This document shows, in pieces, positions 7,732 to 16,366 of a stretch of 32,570 bases of DNA. Position 1 is the stretch's first letter; the number at the start of each line of letters is the position of its first letter. Where the stretch lies: NCBI RefSeq assembly GCF_028765575.1, contig NZ_JARACO010000032.1:1-32570 (forward strand). Direction: 5' to 3'. A model generated the notes under the pieces. The model was given only the letters and a program-made list of their open reading frames with translations, had not been told where the DNA came from and did not search any database. This DNA comes from Aliivibrio sp. S3MY1 (GTDB lineage Bacteria > Pseudomonadota > Gammaproteobacteria > Enterobacterales > Vibrionaceae). Made by a program: the position numbers and the translations under genes.

Positions 7732-8367
7732 TCAACAGACTGAATTTTTAATTTTAAATAGCCCAAAACAGAGGAAATACTTAAGTAAAGCATGCTGTTG
7801 ATTGGATTCTAGTGGGTGATAAATAGAACGATTAACGCATGCCATAGAATGCGTCTTTTCTAATACCTCAGAAAAACGGTCTTCTGAAAGCTGATTATGT
7901 ATGCCTTGCTTTAGGTAACACTCATTTTGTTTCGGCAATATTCCTGTCCACCAGTGGTAAAGAGCTTTACTGCTGCGTGTACGATCAAACCAGTGATCGC
8001 ATAAAATAGCGAGACTGTCTGTTACTTCAAACCCCAAATTATCTATTGTGTGTTTTATCGATGACAGCATTTGTGATTTAGCTTCTGTCTTGGCATTCAA
8101 AAATTGTGGATAAATAATCCATACTTTTTGCTTATCAATAAGAATAGAGTAAACAAAGATGTGGTGGACGGTATCGTGAAAAACAAGCTCGTTACTTATG
8201 GTACTGCCATTACACTTAGCAAGTGAGAGTAATCGTCGATTAAATGCGGCACTAAGATGTGCTGGCGACATTCCTCGATTGTGGATTGTAGGATAATGTG
8301 ATTTACACAATGCCTTATAATCATCACTAAAGGCAGTAAGTGTGTTGATAAATAACGATTCTAACAA
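7732..8367 (-). CDS. Hypothetical protein, 211 aa
   Basis: I do not recognise this protein. It is soluble, without signal peptide or membrane helices, and is rich in aromatic residues and histidine (for example HDTVHHIFVY near residues 64-73 and a WW pair near 138). It has several scattered cysteines but no CxxC pair that would suggest a metal site. The ATG at 8367 is the first in the frame. It ends three bases from the end of the PilZ gene in a tail-to-tail arrangement. It is in the same direction as the cti gene, which ends 116 bp upstream, and the two could share a transcript. Confidence 0.6.
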   Translation of the reverse strand: MLESLFINTLTAFSDDYKALCKSHYPTIHNRGMSPAHLSAAFNRRLLSLAKCNGSTISNELVFHDTVHHIFVYSILIDKQKVWIIYPQFLNAKTEAKSQMLSSIKHTIDNLGFEVTDSLAILCDHWFDRTRSSKALYHWWTGILPKQNECYLKQGIHNQLSEDRFSEVLEKTHSMACVNRSIYHPLESNQQHALLKYFLCFGLFKIKNSVC

Positions 8368-8436
8368 GAAAATACCTTATAAATAAATCAGTGTCGCTTG
8401 AGAATCGCTATTTATCAATGACCAATATTAATACAA

Positions 8437-8470
8437 CGCTAATTATTGTGTTGTTTGTCTACAATTAGCG
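8437..8470. repeat. Inverted repeat between cti and the downstream gene
   Basis: CGCTAATT (8437-8444) and AATTAGCG (8463-8470) are perfect 8 bp inverted repeats separated by 18 bp. No T-run follows on the minus strand, so it is not a classic terminator. It could be an operator for the 211-residue gene or an mRNA structure. Confidence 0.4.
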
Positions 8471-8483
8471 CATATTATTTTTT

Positions 8484-10856
8484 CTAGCGATTTTCAAAAC
8501 GATTATAATCAAGCAACCCAGCCTCGATAGGATTATGTGTTTTATACCACTCTGTTAATTCATCACTGTAAGGCCAAAATTTTACTGAACTTCGTCGGAT
8601 TGCAAATCGGTCAAGAAGGGCAATATAGTCGTCTTCTGAGCTAATATTACGCAGTTGTGCGATAAACTGTTTTAACTGTGATTCTTTTATCTCTAAGAAC
8701 ACGGCAGGGTAACTACCAACAATACCGTATAGAATTGAGAAATGATCTTGTTCAGGCATTCTATTACTCTCTTCATTAAACAAAGAGGAAATATTTTTAT
8801 GCGCACTGGTATTAAATAAAGTAAAAAACTCACTGTGATTATCAGTATCAGCAATAATTTTTACTGTAATAATCTGTGGTAGATGCTGTAAACCAGAGCC
8901 TTGTATCGTATCTATCGTTTTTAATAATGTATGCGACGTATTCGTCAGTTTTGAGTTTGTGACATCGTAACGTTGAGATACATTTGAACCAATATGGTTA
9001 CCTAACAGAGCAAATAACTCATCTTTTGGATTATCCGATACATAGTTTATACGAGTAGGTTGTTCAAATGGTTGAACATCTCGTTGTAAATACTTACTCA
9101 ATTGTGGAGATGGATCTTGATACCAACTCTGCCACTCTTTTTTACGATCTTTTCTTGGAAGTAGAGTTAAAAAGTTAGTTTCCCCTTCCATTCGCAAGAA
9201 GTCCATATACATTCGGGTCATCAATTGGTGACCAAAATTACCATATACGTCAAAACCAGCAACCAAAAGGTAATGGATCCTCTCTAATAAGGCATAGTCA
9301 ATAACCCATGCGGTTTTAGGGGTAGGGCCATTTAATCCTTTAATGACGGATGCGCTATCAAAATGACGATAAATCGTTAAGGCTGCATTGTTATTATTAT
9401 CACCGCCATCCCAAATAAGTTCAGGTGTTAGATGCTGACCGTCTTTAAATACTTGGTTTAAATACGTATTCTTATCTTTAAGATAACGTGCTTGATTACG
9501 AGAATATTGTATCCAACTGGTAATAGGAACGGTTGTACTCTCTAGTTCGGCCGGTAACGCCAGGTTTTGTTTTTGCTCTCTATAAAACTGTTCGACGTTG
9601 GGGTTATCCGATATTTTAGGATCAACAAAAAACACCCAAAAATGGTCATTAATAACATTTAGGGCTAACTGTCCACGGCAAACTGGTCCCTTAATAAATC
9701 CTTGAATTGTGTCTTGGGCTTCATCAAGTAAATAGTTATAGCGAGAGTTAACAGGTAAATCAACAAACGTCGTCAGCGGGTTCGCCGCAATTTCTGTTGA
9801 ATAGCTAGGCAGACTAGTTACAGTGTAACTTTCCTGTATAAACCATTTGTCCCATTTACTAAAGCGCTCTTGATCGAGCAAATAAGGCATATGTGTTTTA
9901 TCTACTATAGTACTTCTAACTGGAGTAATTCGATAATAAACACGATCAACGTTTGGATTATCATATGGTCGACGAGTCGCTATTAAAGAGATCTTTTCAC
10001 CAGGAGGGGTTGCCGAACGAACCAACTTAAAAAAACGTAAGGTATCAGGGTCACTCGAAAAATATAAATGATTTAAAAATAAATGTTCATACAAATATCG
10101 ACTGGTCAGTTGCTGTTTTAAACTGTCGCCATTAAAAAAAGATTCCCAATGTGCGATGTTTCTTTTTTCATCCTGAGACAGTGGGGCAATATCACTTGTC
10201 TGAGCCCCTTTTTCCAACCATGTTACTAGTAGATCATGTTCTGAATGACTTAACTCTGGCATCCCATAAGGCATTCCCCAGCTAGGATATTGAGATTCAT
10301 AATCAGACATTTCTTCAATTGTAGGGCATTGTTGGTCTCTATCGACAGCAAAGTCATAACCCGTTAATTGTTTTTCGTCTGCTAGTGGATTATTTTGTTT
10401 TAACGTTAGCATACGAGCCATCACACTAGCTTCAGTATTGGCTATTGATGTTTGTTCTCGCTCATTAAAAATAGGGGAGAAACCAATATCACGCCACTCT
10501 TGAGTTGTTTGAGCGTCTTCAAATAAACGAGTAGGATTTGCTGCGACAAGCCTCGTGCCTTGATAAATAAGTGTTTTGTGAGCACCGCGATCCATACCTT
10601 CAGCGGATGACATTTTTAATTGGCAAGGTGCATCATAACAAGCATGACAAACAACACAGCGCTTATCGATTAAAGGCTTAACCTCATTAAGATACTGTAA
10701 ACTATCAGGAGTGTTATATTCATTAAGTCGTTGTTGGACAGATTGTTTGCCAAAAAGTTGGTCGTAATTATAAGTGGCGTAGGTCGCACAGCCGGAAAAA
10801 ATGACAACAAAAAGAATAAGCAACGAGCGGTTAGATAATAACATAAGCACATCCAT
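8484..10856 (-). CDS. cti: Fatty acid cis/trans isomerase, lipoprotein with heme c motif
   Basis: This 790-residue protein matches the Cti family, which converts cis to trans unsaturated fatty acids in membrane phospholipids as a stress response. The hydrophobic N-terminus (residues 5-21) ends in FSGC, a lipobox-like sequence with Cys23, so lipid anchoring in the periplasm is likely. The cytochrome-c type heme site CVVCH is at residues 67-71, followed by the family block CYDAPCQLKMSSAEGMDRGA. The length is close to the family norm (~760-790). The chosen start is the ATG at 10856; an ATG four codons later would serve equally well. It is transcribed alone or with the 211-residue gene. Confidence 0.9.
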   Translation of the reverse strand: MDVLMLLSNRSLLILFVVIFSGCATYATYNYDQLFGKQSVQQRLNEYNTPDSLQYLNEVKPLIDKRCVVCHACYDAPCQLKMSSAEGMDRGAHKTLIYQGTRLVAANPTRLFEDAQTTQEWRDIGFSPIFNEREQTSIANTEASVMARMLTLKQNNPLADEKQLTGYDFAVDRDQQCPTIEEMSDYESQYPSWGMPYGMPELSHSEHDLLVTWLEKGAQTSDIAPLSQDEKRNIAHWESFFNGDSLKQQLTSRYLYEHLFLNHLYFSSDPDTLRFFKLVRSATPPGEKISLIATRRPYDNPNVDRVYYRITPVRSTIVDKTHMPYLLDQERFSKWDKWFIQESYTVTSLPSYSTEIAANPLTTFVDLPVNSRYNYLLDEAQDTIQGFIKGPVCRGQLALNVINDHFWVFFVDPKISDNPNVEQFYREQKQNLALPAELESTTVPITSWIQYSRNQARYLKDKNTYLNQVFKDGQHLTPELIWDGGDNNNNAALTIYRHFDSASVIKGLNGPTPKTAWVIDYALLERIHYLLVAGFDVYGNFGHQLMTRMYMDFLRMEGETNFLTLLPRKDRKKEWQSWYQDPSPQLSKYLQRDVQPFEQPTRINYVSDNPKDELFALLGNHIGSNVSQRYDVTNSKLTNTSHTLLKTIDTIQGSGLQHLPQIITVKIIADTDNHSEFFTLFNTSAHKNISSLFNEESNRMPEQDHFSILYGIVGSYPAVFLEIKESQLKQFIAQLRNISSEDDYIALLDRFAIRRSSVKFWPYSDELTEWYKTHNPIEAGLLDYNRFENR

Positions 10857-10900
10857 GGAAAAAGAGAGGGCTAATTATAGTAAGAAATCAAAAGAAAAAC

Positions 10901-10933
10901 AAAAAAGCCCGCTTACTTTTCAGTAAACGGGCT
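10901..10933 (-). terminator. Strong terminator of the OFA-type MFS gene
   Basis: On the minus strand a 12 bp stem (AGCCCGTTTACT pairing with AGTAAGCGGGCT, one G-U) with a GAAA tetraloop is followed by six T. It also insulates cti from the upstream gene. Confidence 0.92.
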
Positions 10934-10951
10934 TGATTTTGCTTAAGAAAA

Positions 10952-12190
10952 TTAAGCTGTAGCAGGGCTTAATTGCTGTGCTTTTTCTTCAGATATTGGT
11001 TTTGTAACAAGCGCTAGAACAATGGCAACACCAACCATTACTGCAGAGATGGTGTAAGCAAGTGCATAGTCACCGCCTTGAGTCATAGAGTAACCAACAA
11101 CAGCAGCACCGATTGCACCACCAATGCCCCATGATGTGTAAAGTACACCATAGTTAGTTCCGTAGTTTTTCAGACCGTAAAACTCAGCAGTTAATGATGG
11201 GAATACAGCCAGTAGAGTACCGTAACCAACAGCAGCAACAGCAGTACCAACGATAAGCATTACTTCACTGTCATACATGCTGAATAACGCCATATTTGCA
11301 CCTTGCAGAACAAATGCGATTAGTAGTGTTTTAACACCACCAATTTTATCAGAAAGCATACCAGCAGCAACACGACCGCCTGAATTGAACACAGCAAGAA
11401 GAGATGCTAAGTAAACTGCATTTGGAAGGTTAGCTTGCATGCTTGCGATAGTGGTGATGTTGCCAATGATCATAAGGCCTGCAGAAGCAGCAAACGCGTA
11501 CATAATCCATAACGAATAGAATTGTGGCGTTTTAAGCATTGCTTTCCAGTTTAAATCCATTGGTTTACGTGTAGCAACAGGCGCTTTACCTGCTTTTACT
11601 TTTGGTTCTTCAGGTTGGTAGCCTTCTGGTGGATTATTAATTGTTGTCGCTAGTGGAACCGCAATAATAAGGATTGCGATACCAAGAACTAAAAAGCTAG
11701 TTTGGATGCCGTACATTGAAATAAGTGCAGAGGTTACAGGTGCTAAGTAAATAGCAGCAAGGCCAAAACCAGCAGCAATTAAACCATTAACCATGCCTTT
11801 TTTAGAAGGGTGGAACCACTTCATAGCAGATGGAGCAAGACAAGCGTAACCAAAGCCAATACCGGCACCTGTCATAACACCAAACGTTAAGTTCAGCATG
11901 AAAACAGTGTCAGCAAAGCTTGATGCGATCATGCCTAGGCCAACTAAGATTGTACCGAAGATCAAGATTAGGCGAGGACCCATACGGTCTTGAAGGATAC
12001 CAGCAACCAGAAGGCAGATAGAAAAAGTGATTGTTGCTGTTGCATAAGGTTGAGACGCTTGTGACGCCGTCCAGCCCATATCAGTAACAAGAGCTTTGTT
12101 GAATACGCTCCATGCGTAAAGAATTCCTAAACATAGGTTAATACAGAAGCCTGCAAGCAGGATACGCATTGCTTTATCGATATTTTTCAT
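10952..12190 (-). CDS. OFA (oxalate/formate antiporter-like) MFS transporter
   Basis: The 412-residue product is a 12-helix major facilitator. After MKNIDKAMRILLAGFC comes the OFA-type first helix LGILYAWSVF, then an inter-helix loop QDRMGPRLI (residues ~75-83), the usual MFS motif between helices 2 and 3, and a second copy DKIGGVKTL in the C-terminal half. The open frame extends to 12340, but those 50 codons lack transporter character and I place the start at the ATG at 12190, preceded by GAG eight bases upstream. The substrate is probably a small carboxylate, by family only. It is transcribed alone. Confidence 0.85.
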   Translation of the reverse strand: MKNIDKAMRILLAGFCINLCLGILYAWSVFNKALVTDMGWTASQASQPYATATITFSICLLVAGILQDRMGPRLILIFGTILVGLGMIASSFADTVFMLNLTFGVMTGAGIGFGYACLAPSAMKWFHPSKKGMVNGLIAAGFGLAAIYLAPVTSALISMYGIQTSFLVLGIAILIIAVPLATTINNPPEGYQPEEPKVKAGKAPVATRKPMDLNWKAMLKTPQFYSLWIMYAFAASAGLMIIGNITTIASMQANLPNAVYLASLLAVFNSGGRVAAGMLSDKIGGVKTLLIAFVLQGANMALFSMYDSEVMLIVGTAVAAVGYGTLLAVFPSLTAEFYGLKNYGTNYGVLYTSWGIGGAIGAAVVGYSMTQGGDYALAYTISAVMVGVAIVLALVTKPISEEKAQQLSPATA

Positions 12191-12502
12191 CGCAATCTCA
12201 GTGAGTTGAAAGTTTATTACAATTATATGTATGTTTTTATAACTGATTCTTAGAAACATGACGGGCGTCACGTTGATCTGCGCGGAGTTTATCAGCACTT
12301 TATATGTATTGGAATAGCTTGTATGAAAATTACACCACATTTTTTCAATCTAATATTGCATATTTGACGACGTCATTTTATTGGCGAGCAATGGCAGTAA
12401 ATTGTCAGATTTATGTAAAATTATGATCTGTCGTCTATTTTTACAATTAATTACTTGATAATATCCGCGGCGTTAAAACGTAACCAATAATATGAGAAAA
12501 AG
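12191..12502. other. Divergent promoter region, MFS gene / DUF3332 gene
   Basis: This 312 bp spacer holds both promoters of the divergent pair. A short inverted repeat TGACG-A-CGTCA lies near 12365-12375. I found no well-spaced sigma-70 pair that I would defend, no terminator and no additional small gene with a ribosome binding site. The open frame that extends the MFS gene into this region (to 12340) looks non-coding. Confidence 0.4.
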
Positions 12503-13054
12503 ATGAACTTCAAAAAAATTAAAATCGCAGTGGCAGTAACATTAGGTATAACAACACTTACCGGTTGTATGGGACAAATGGGGATATCAAAGCTTGTTGC
12601 TTTTGGTAACCTTAAAGCAGTAGATAACCGTTATGGGCGTGCTGGATTATACATTCTATTAGGTCCTGTATACGGTGTTGCTGCATTTGCCGATCTTTTT
12701 GTTTTTAACTCAATTGAATTTTGGACTGGTAAAAATATCATCACAGGAAAAAGTCCAGCAGTCGTTGATACTGATGTTGGTGGTGCAGTATTTAAAGTGA
12801 ATGATAAAATTGATTCTTCAATGACTAAAGCGCCAATTGCGCCGCTTCAAGTAAATAACAATGTAAAAAATGCTTCGTTTAATCAAATTGATGAAAATAC
12901 ATTAGAGATGCATGTTGCATTGCTAGATGGTACTCAACAAGTTCTTCGTGGTGAGAAAAAAGACGACAGCGTTGCTTTCTATCTTGATGGTAATTACATC
13001 ACTACCGTAGAAGTTGAAGAACTAGAAAGTTATGTAGCGGCATCGCAAGCATAA
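12503..13054 (+). CDS. DUF3332 family lipoprotein
   Basis: This 183-residue protein has a lipoprotein signal peptide: basic start, hydrophobic segment and lipobox LTGC with Cys22. The mature part begins with NLKAVDNRYGRAGLYILLGPVYG, a stretch characteristic of DUF3332 proteins of vibrios, with a hydrophobic segment around residues 48-70. The C-terminal half (residues ~95-175) is a polar, beta-rich domain. The function is unknown. The ATG at 12503 follows an AGAAAAAG stretch rather than a strong ribosome binding site. It is a single-gene unit with a terminator at 13081-13107. Confidence 0.85.
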   Translation: MNFKKIKIAVAVTLGITTLTGCMGQMGISKLVAFGNLKAVDNRYGRAGLYILLGPVYGVAAFADLFVFNSIEFWTGKNIITGKSPAVVDTDVGGAVFKVNDKIDSSMTKAPIAPLQVNNNVKNASFNQIDENTLEMHVALLDGTQQVLRGEKKDDSVAFYLDGNYITTVEVEELESYVAASQA

Positions 13055-13080
13055 TCTAAATCTAATCTTAATTAATATAA

Positions 13081-13107
13081 AAGCACTCATTTTTGAGTGC
13101 TTTTTTG
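13081..13107 (+). terminator. Terminator after the DUF3332 gene
   Basis: A perfect 9 bp stem AAGCACTCA/TGAGTGCTT with a TTTT loop is followed by a T-run. Confidence 0.9.
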
Positions 13108-13375
13108 TATGAGTTCAAAATAATTAAAATTAATTGTATCTCACACAGAACGCTCTCATTAACCATTGAGTAACATTTCACGTGTCATTTATAAGACATT
13201 AAAAAATAATGACTGAATGTAGGTGGTTTATCCAAAAAAAAACAATTTAGCGCAACAAGTTTGCAACAAAATACCAATTTCCGTCTAGTTGATATTTGAT
13301 AAAAAAGCGATAAGATACAGCGAAAACAAAGATTCCAAAATTGAAAGGATGCTCTCAATTATTTTCGAGGTCTAT
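13108..13375. other. Intergenic stretch upstream of the small membrane-protein gene
   Basis: The AT-rich stretch between the terminator and the start at 13376 contains an open frame in phase with the next gene (from 13289), but its 29 codons are polar and lack a ribosome binding site. I see no RNA gene or convincing operator here. Confidence 0.4.
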
Positions 13376-13744
13376 ATGATGAAATTACTATTAATCTTTT
13401 TAGTTTCAACCTTAGGTGGCGTTGCAGCTGCTGAGCACTTTCATTCTTTTCTTTTAGGTTTAAGTATCGCGAGCTTAGCGGTAGGTTGCTGTCATTGGTT
13501 TGCTTTTAGAACGACTCGTTATCCGCAAATGGCACTATTACTTTTAATGCTTGGCTTATTCTCAAAAATGGCCGTAACCATTGTCGGTGTTATGATGGCG
13601 TTAGATGCTGAGCTGATCACTTCTCCATTTATTTTTGCTGTCTCATATCTTTTCTTTTCAATCGTAGCCACATACCTATGGTTCAAAATTAAAGATCGTA
13701 AAATTTCCCAACCTTTATTAGATAAAAAAGCGGGCCTCATGTAA
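13376..13744 (+). CDS. Small four-helix membrane protein, possibly ATP synthase subunit I-like
   Basis: The 122-residue product has four hydrophobic segments (about residues 2-15, 20-36, 47-68 and 77-97), ending in a basic tail. Size, helix number and the LGLFSKMAVTIVGVMMA segment are loosely similar to AtpI (ATP synthase subunit I) proteins, but no atp genes are nearby and the match is weak. I chose the ATG at 13376 because GAGG lies nine bases upstream and the sequence becomes membrane-like exactly there; an ATG at 13379 is also possible, and the open frame extends upstream to 13289. A terminator follows at once. Confidence 0.6.
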   Translation: MMKLLLIFLVSTLGGVAAAEHFHSFLLGLSIASLAVGCCHWFAFRTTRYPQMALLLLMLGLFSKMAVTIVGVMMALDAELITSPFIFAVSYLFFSIVATYLWFKIKDRKISQPLLDKKAGLM

Positions 13745-13770
13745 AAGTGGCGCGTTTATAGAAGATAAGA

Positions 13771-13794
13771 AGGAGCTTTTTAGCTCCTTTTTTT
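13771..13794 (+). terminator. Terminator after the small membrane-protein gene
   Basis: AGGAGCT/AGCTCCT form a perfect 7 bp stem with a TTTT loop, followed by a seven-base T-run. Confidence 0.9.
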
Positions 13795-13876
13795 GTTTTT
13801 GTATAATGCTGTACTGTATCTATACTAAAGGTTACTTGATATAGTGTTGACAGTTTTAGTTTATAAGGGTTTTTAG

Positions 13877-14881
13877 ATGGCAATTTCCATCTTAATTTGT
13901 GACGATTCAGCTTTAGCTCGTAAACAATTAGCGCGAGTTATTCCATCTTCGTGGGGGGCAACGATAGAATTTGCTCATCATGGTTGGGATGCTATTAGTA
14001 AACTTGAAGCTACGTCATATGATCTTCTGCTTCTTGATTTAACCATGCCAGAGCTAGATGGTTATGGAACATTAGAACAAATCAATGTACGTAATATATC
14101 CACACAAGTCGTTGTTGTTTCCGGTGATATTCAACCAAAAGCTCAACAGCGAGTATTCACGCTTGGTGCTAAAGCATTTATTAAAAAACCTGTTGATAAA
14201 GAGACATTAATATCTACCCTTACTTCTATTGGTATTCAACCTGAACGTCAACAGACTTATTTGTTACAACCAATAACGTCAATTCAACTACGTCGTCGTG
14301 ATATTTATTTAGAAGTGGTCAATGTCGCGATTGGTCGTGCTGCTGATTCATTAGCACGTCATTTTGATGTCTTTGTTCATATGCCTTTGCCTAACGTTAA
14401 TTTGTTTGAAATGAGTGAATTACAGATGACATTGCGCCATTTAGCAAATAATCAAGAGATGTCTGGTGTTTGTCAGGGCTTTAGCGGTGAGGGTATAGCA
14501 GGAGAAGCCCTGGTATTATTGAGTGACTCAAGTGTCTCTGACTTAACTAAATTAATGGATTACCCACAATCTGATGATGCAAGCCTAGAGTTAGAGCTTT
14601 TAATGGATGTTTCTAACATTTTAGTCGGTGCTTTTTTGAAAGGGATAGGTGAACAAGCCGAAGTTCGTTTTTTCCAGAGTGCCCCGGTATTGCTTGGTCA
14701 GCACATTTCTATTGATAGTGTAATTGAATCCACTAACGGCTCATTTAATCGTTTAATGGCGTTTGAAGTCAGCTATAACATTGATGGAACTGACATTAAA
14801 TGCGATATGTTGCTGATGATTGTAGATGAATCACTTCCAATTTTAGACAACAAGTTAGCTTATTTACTGGATGATGAATAA
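13877..14881 (+). CDS. Response regulator: receiver domain fused to a CheC-like phosphatase domain
   Basis: Residues 1-120 are a CheY-like receiver with the acidic pair D9-D10, phospho-acceptor D54 in LLLLDLTMPELDG, S82 and K104-P105. Residues ~125-330 resemble CheC/CheX: EVVNVAIGRAADSLA (E146, N149) and DVSNILVGAFLKGIG (D244, N247) are the two [DE]xxN active-site motifs that in CheC dephosphorylate CheY-P. The predicted role is a phosphorylation-controlled phosphatase acting in a chemotaxis-like or two-component pathway in the cytoplasm. The stop overlaps the start of the PAS gene (TAATG), so the two are translationally coupled. No kinase or diguanylate cyclase lies nearby. Confidence 0.85.
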   Translation: MAISILICDDSALARKQLARVIPSSWGATIEFAHHGWDAISKLEATSYDLLLLDLTMPELDGYGTLEQINVRNISTQVVVVSGDIQPKAQQRVFTLGAKAFIKKPVDKETLISTLTSIGIQPERQQTYLLQPITSIQLRRRDIYLEVVNVAIGRAADSLARHFDVFVHMPLPNVNLFEMSELQMTLRHLANNQEMSGVCQGFSGEGIAGEALVLLSDSSVSDLTKLMDYPQSDDASLELELLMDVSNILVGAFLKGIGEQAEVRFFQSAPVLLGQHISIDSVIESTNGSFNRLMAFEVSYNIDGTDIKCDMLLMIVDESLPILDNKLAYLLDDE

Positions 14882-15321
14882 TGAATGGGATCCCTGCAGA
14901 GTTTGAACAGTTTCACTGGATGGTCGACATGGTACAAAACGTTGATGTCGGTCTTATTGTTGTGGATAAAGAGTTTAACATTCATCTTTGGAATGGATTT
15001 ATGACACATCATAGCGGAAAACAAGCTCATGATGTGATGGGTAAATCTTTGTTTGAGGTATTTCCTGAAATTAATGATGCCTGGTTTAAAGCTAAATCAA
15101 AACCTGTATTTGATTTAGGTACACGCAGTTTTATTATTTGGCGACAAAGACCTTATCTATTTCGTTGTCGTAATGTTCGACCAATCACTCAACAAAGTAA
15201 ATTCATGTATCAAAATGTCACGCTAAACCCAATGAGAAGTACAACGGGTGAAATAAAAGCTATATTTTTAGCGGTTGAGGATGTGACAGCAGAGGCATTA
15301 GCTGAGCAAGCAAATCAATAA
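14881..15321 (+). CDS. Stand-alone PAS domain protein
   Basis: This 146-residue soluble protein is a single PAS domain. The start of the fold reads VDVGLIVVDKEFNIHLWNGFMTHHSG (residues ~21-46), followed by VMGKSLFEVFPEI, and the C-terminal strands end in GEIKAIFLAVEDVTAEALAEQ, the usual PAS-to-output linker with nothing after it. It carries no kinase, GGDEF or methyl-accepting region, so it must act through a partner. The ATG overlaps the stop of the receiver-CheC gene by one base, which points to the two proteins working together: PAS as sensor input, CheC-receiver as output. Ligand or cofactor is not visible. A terminator follows at 15341-15370. Confidence 0.85.
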   Translation: MNGIPAEFEQFHWMVDMVQNVDVGLIVVDKEFNIHLWNGFMTHHSGKQAHDVMGKSLFEVFPEINDAWFKAKSKPVFDLGTRSFIIWRQRPYLFRCRNVRPITQQSKFMYQNVTLNPMRSTTGEIKAIFLAVEDVTAEALAEQANQ

Positions 15322-15340
15322 AGATTGTAATATAGAATAA

Positions 15341-15370
15341 AAAATGGAGGCTAATAGGCCTCCATTTTTG
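15341..15370. terminator. Bidirectional terminator between convergent genes
   Basis: AAAATGGAGGC and GCCTCCATTTT form an 11 bp stem with a six-base loop. T-runs on both sides let it end the PAS transcript (+) and the coiled-coil gene (-, stop at 15387). Confidence 0.9.
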
Positions 15371-15386
15371 TAGCTAAGCGAGATGA

Positions 15387-15695
15387 TTATTTATTCGCTT
15401 TTTTGTCTGCTTCTGTTAAATCACGGATTTTACGGCTGATATCACGACGAGATTTAGAAATTTCAGCACTTTTGATGATGTGATCATCAACGCGATCTTC
15501 GTAATCAGCTTTCATGTTTTGTACTACAGCAATGATTTCGTCAGTAGACATCGTTGGGTGAATATAATCCAACATATTTTCTAAAAGCGTCACACGCTTT
15601 TGGTTATCACGAATTTTCTTTTGATTGTCTTGCAATTCACGTTTTAGTTTATTCTTACGACGAGCTTGGTTGATGATTTCAAAAACGTTGTTCAT
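15387..15695 (-). CDS. Small coiled-coil protein downstream of the bactofilin gene
   Basis: This 102-residue, highly charged protein has two predicted coiled-coil stretches (residues ~8-43 and ~65-98) joined by a short segment reading [12 protein letters not shown]. No membrane or signal segments are seen. I recall similar hypothetical proteins in vibrios but know no function. The gene lies 108 bp downstream of the bactofilin gene on the same strand, so a shared transcript and a shared filament-related role are possible. That is inferred only from position and coiled-coil character. The ATG at 15695 is preceded by AGGATA on its own strand. Confidence 0.75.
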   Translation of the reverse strand: MNNVFEIINQARRKNKLKRELQDNQKKIRDNQKRVTLLENMLDYIHPTMSTDEIIAVVQNMKADYEDRVDDHIIKSAEISKSRRDISRKIRDLTEADKKANK

Positions 15696-15803
15696 TTTTA
15701 TATCCTATAATATTTAATAGCTACTTTCTTGATTAAATCATAAATGCAGTGTTAAAAACAATAACAAGATCAATACAGTTCTAAAAAATAAATTAAGACG
15801 CAG

Positions 15804-16211
15804 TTAAACCGCCATCTTCTCTTTCTCTGCATCAGGTTTAGTTTCTGTAATTTTAGTTACTTTTTCAATATCAACTACTTCACGATTTTCACCGATCAGT
15901 AAACCACCTTTCTCGATAGTCAATTGTTGAGTTTGCATTGTACCTTTGAATTTACCTTTAGGCTGGATATTCACTTCACCACCTTGGCATGTACCTTCAA
16001 CTAAACCATTAATTAGTACCAACCCAGCTTTAATGTCGCCTTGGACACGACCAGAAGGAGTAATAATGACTTCAGCTTCAGTTGAGATGTTACCATGAAC
16101 AAAGCCGTCAATTTGAATGCTATGCTCAGATTCAATGTTACCTATAACTCGGCAACCTTTGGCTATGATAGATAAAGAGGCTGAGGTAGACCGACTACTA
16201 AAAAGGCCCAT
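15804..16211 (-). CDS. Bactofilin family cytoskeletal protein
   Basis: This 135-residue protein is a bactofilin (DUF583). The centre, residues ~15-115, consists of short beta-helix repeats such as GCRVIGNIESEHSIQIDGFV and GRVQGDIKAGLVLINGLVEG, with the regular glycines and hydrophobics that stack into a right-handed beta-helix and polymerise without nucleotide. Polar N- and C-terminal tails flank it, the latter rich in Lys and Glu, as is normal for the family. The start has a GGAGAA ribosome binding site. Bactofilins scaffold cell-wall or appendage machinery; the client here is unknown, and the coiled-coil gene downstream is a candidate partner. Confidence 0.92.
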   Translation of the reverse strand: MGLFSSRSTSASLSIIAKGCRVIGNIESEHSIQIDGFVHGNISTEAEVIITPSGRVQGDIKAGLVLINGLVEGTCQGGEVNIQPKGKFKGTMQTQQLTIEKGGLLIGENREVVDIEKVTKITETKPDAEKEKMAV

Positions 16212-16366
16212 ATGTATTTCTCCAATTGATATTAAACTAACGAAAGAATACTATCATGGATAGAACAGGGGATAACTACTATTTATAGACTCAACCGTTT
16301 TATTTAGTAATATAGCTCACACTTTTATCGTATGCATCATCGAATAAAGTAAAAGGAATCATAAGA

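Noticed and set aside
12191-12340. 50-codon N-terminal extension of the MFS transporter
   Set aside because: The extension has no transporter or signal character, and the ATG at 12190 gives the normal family start.
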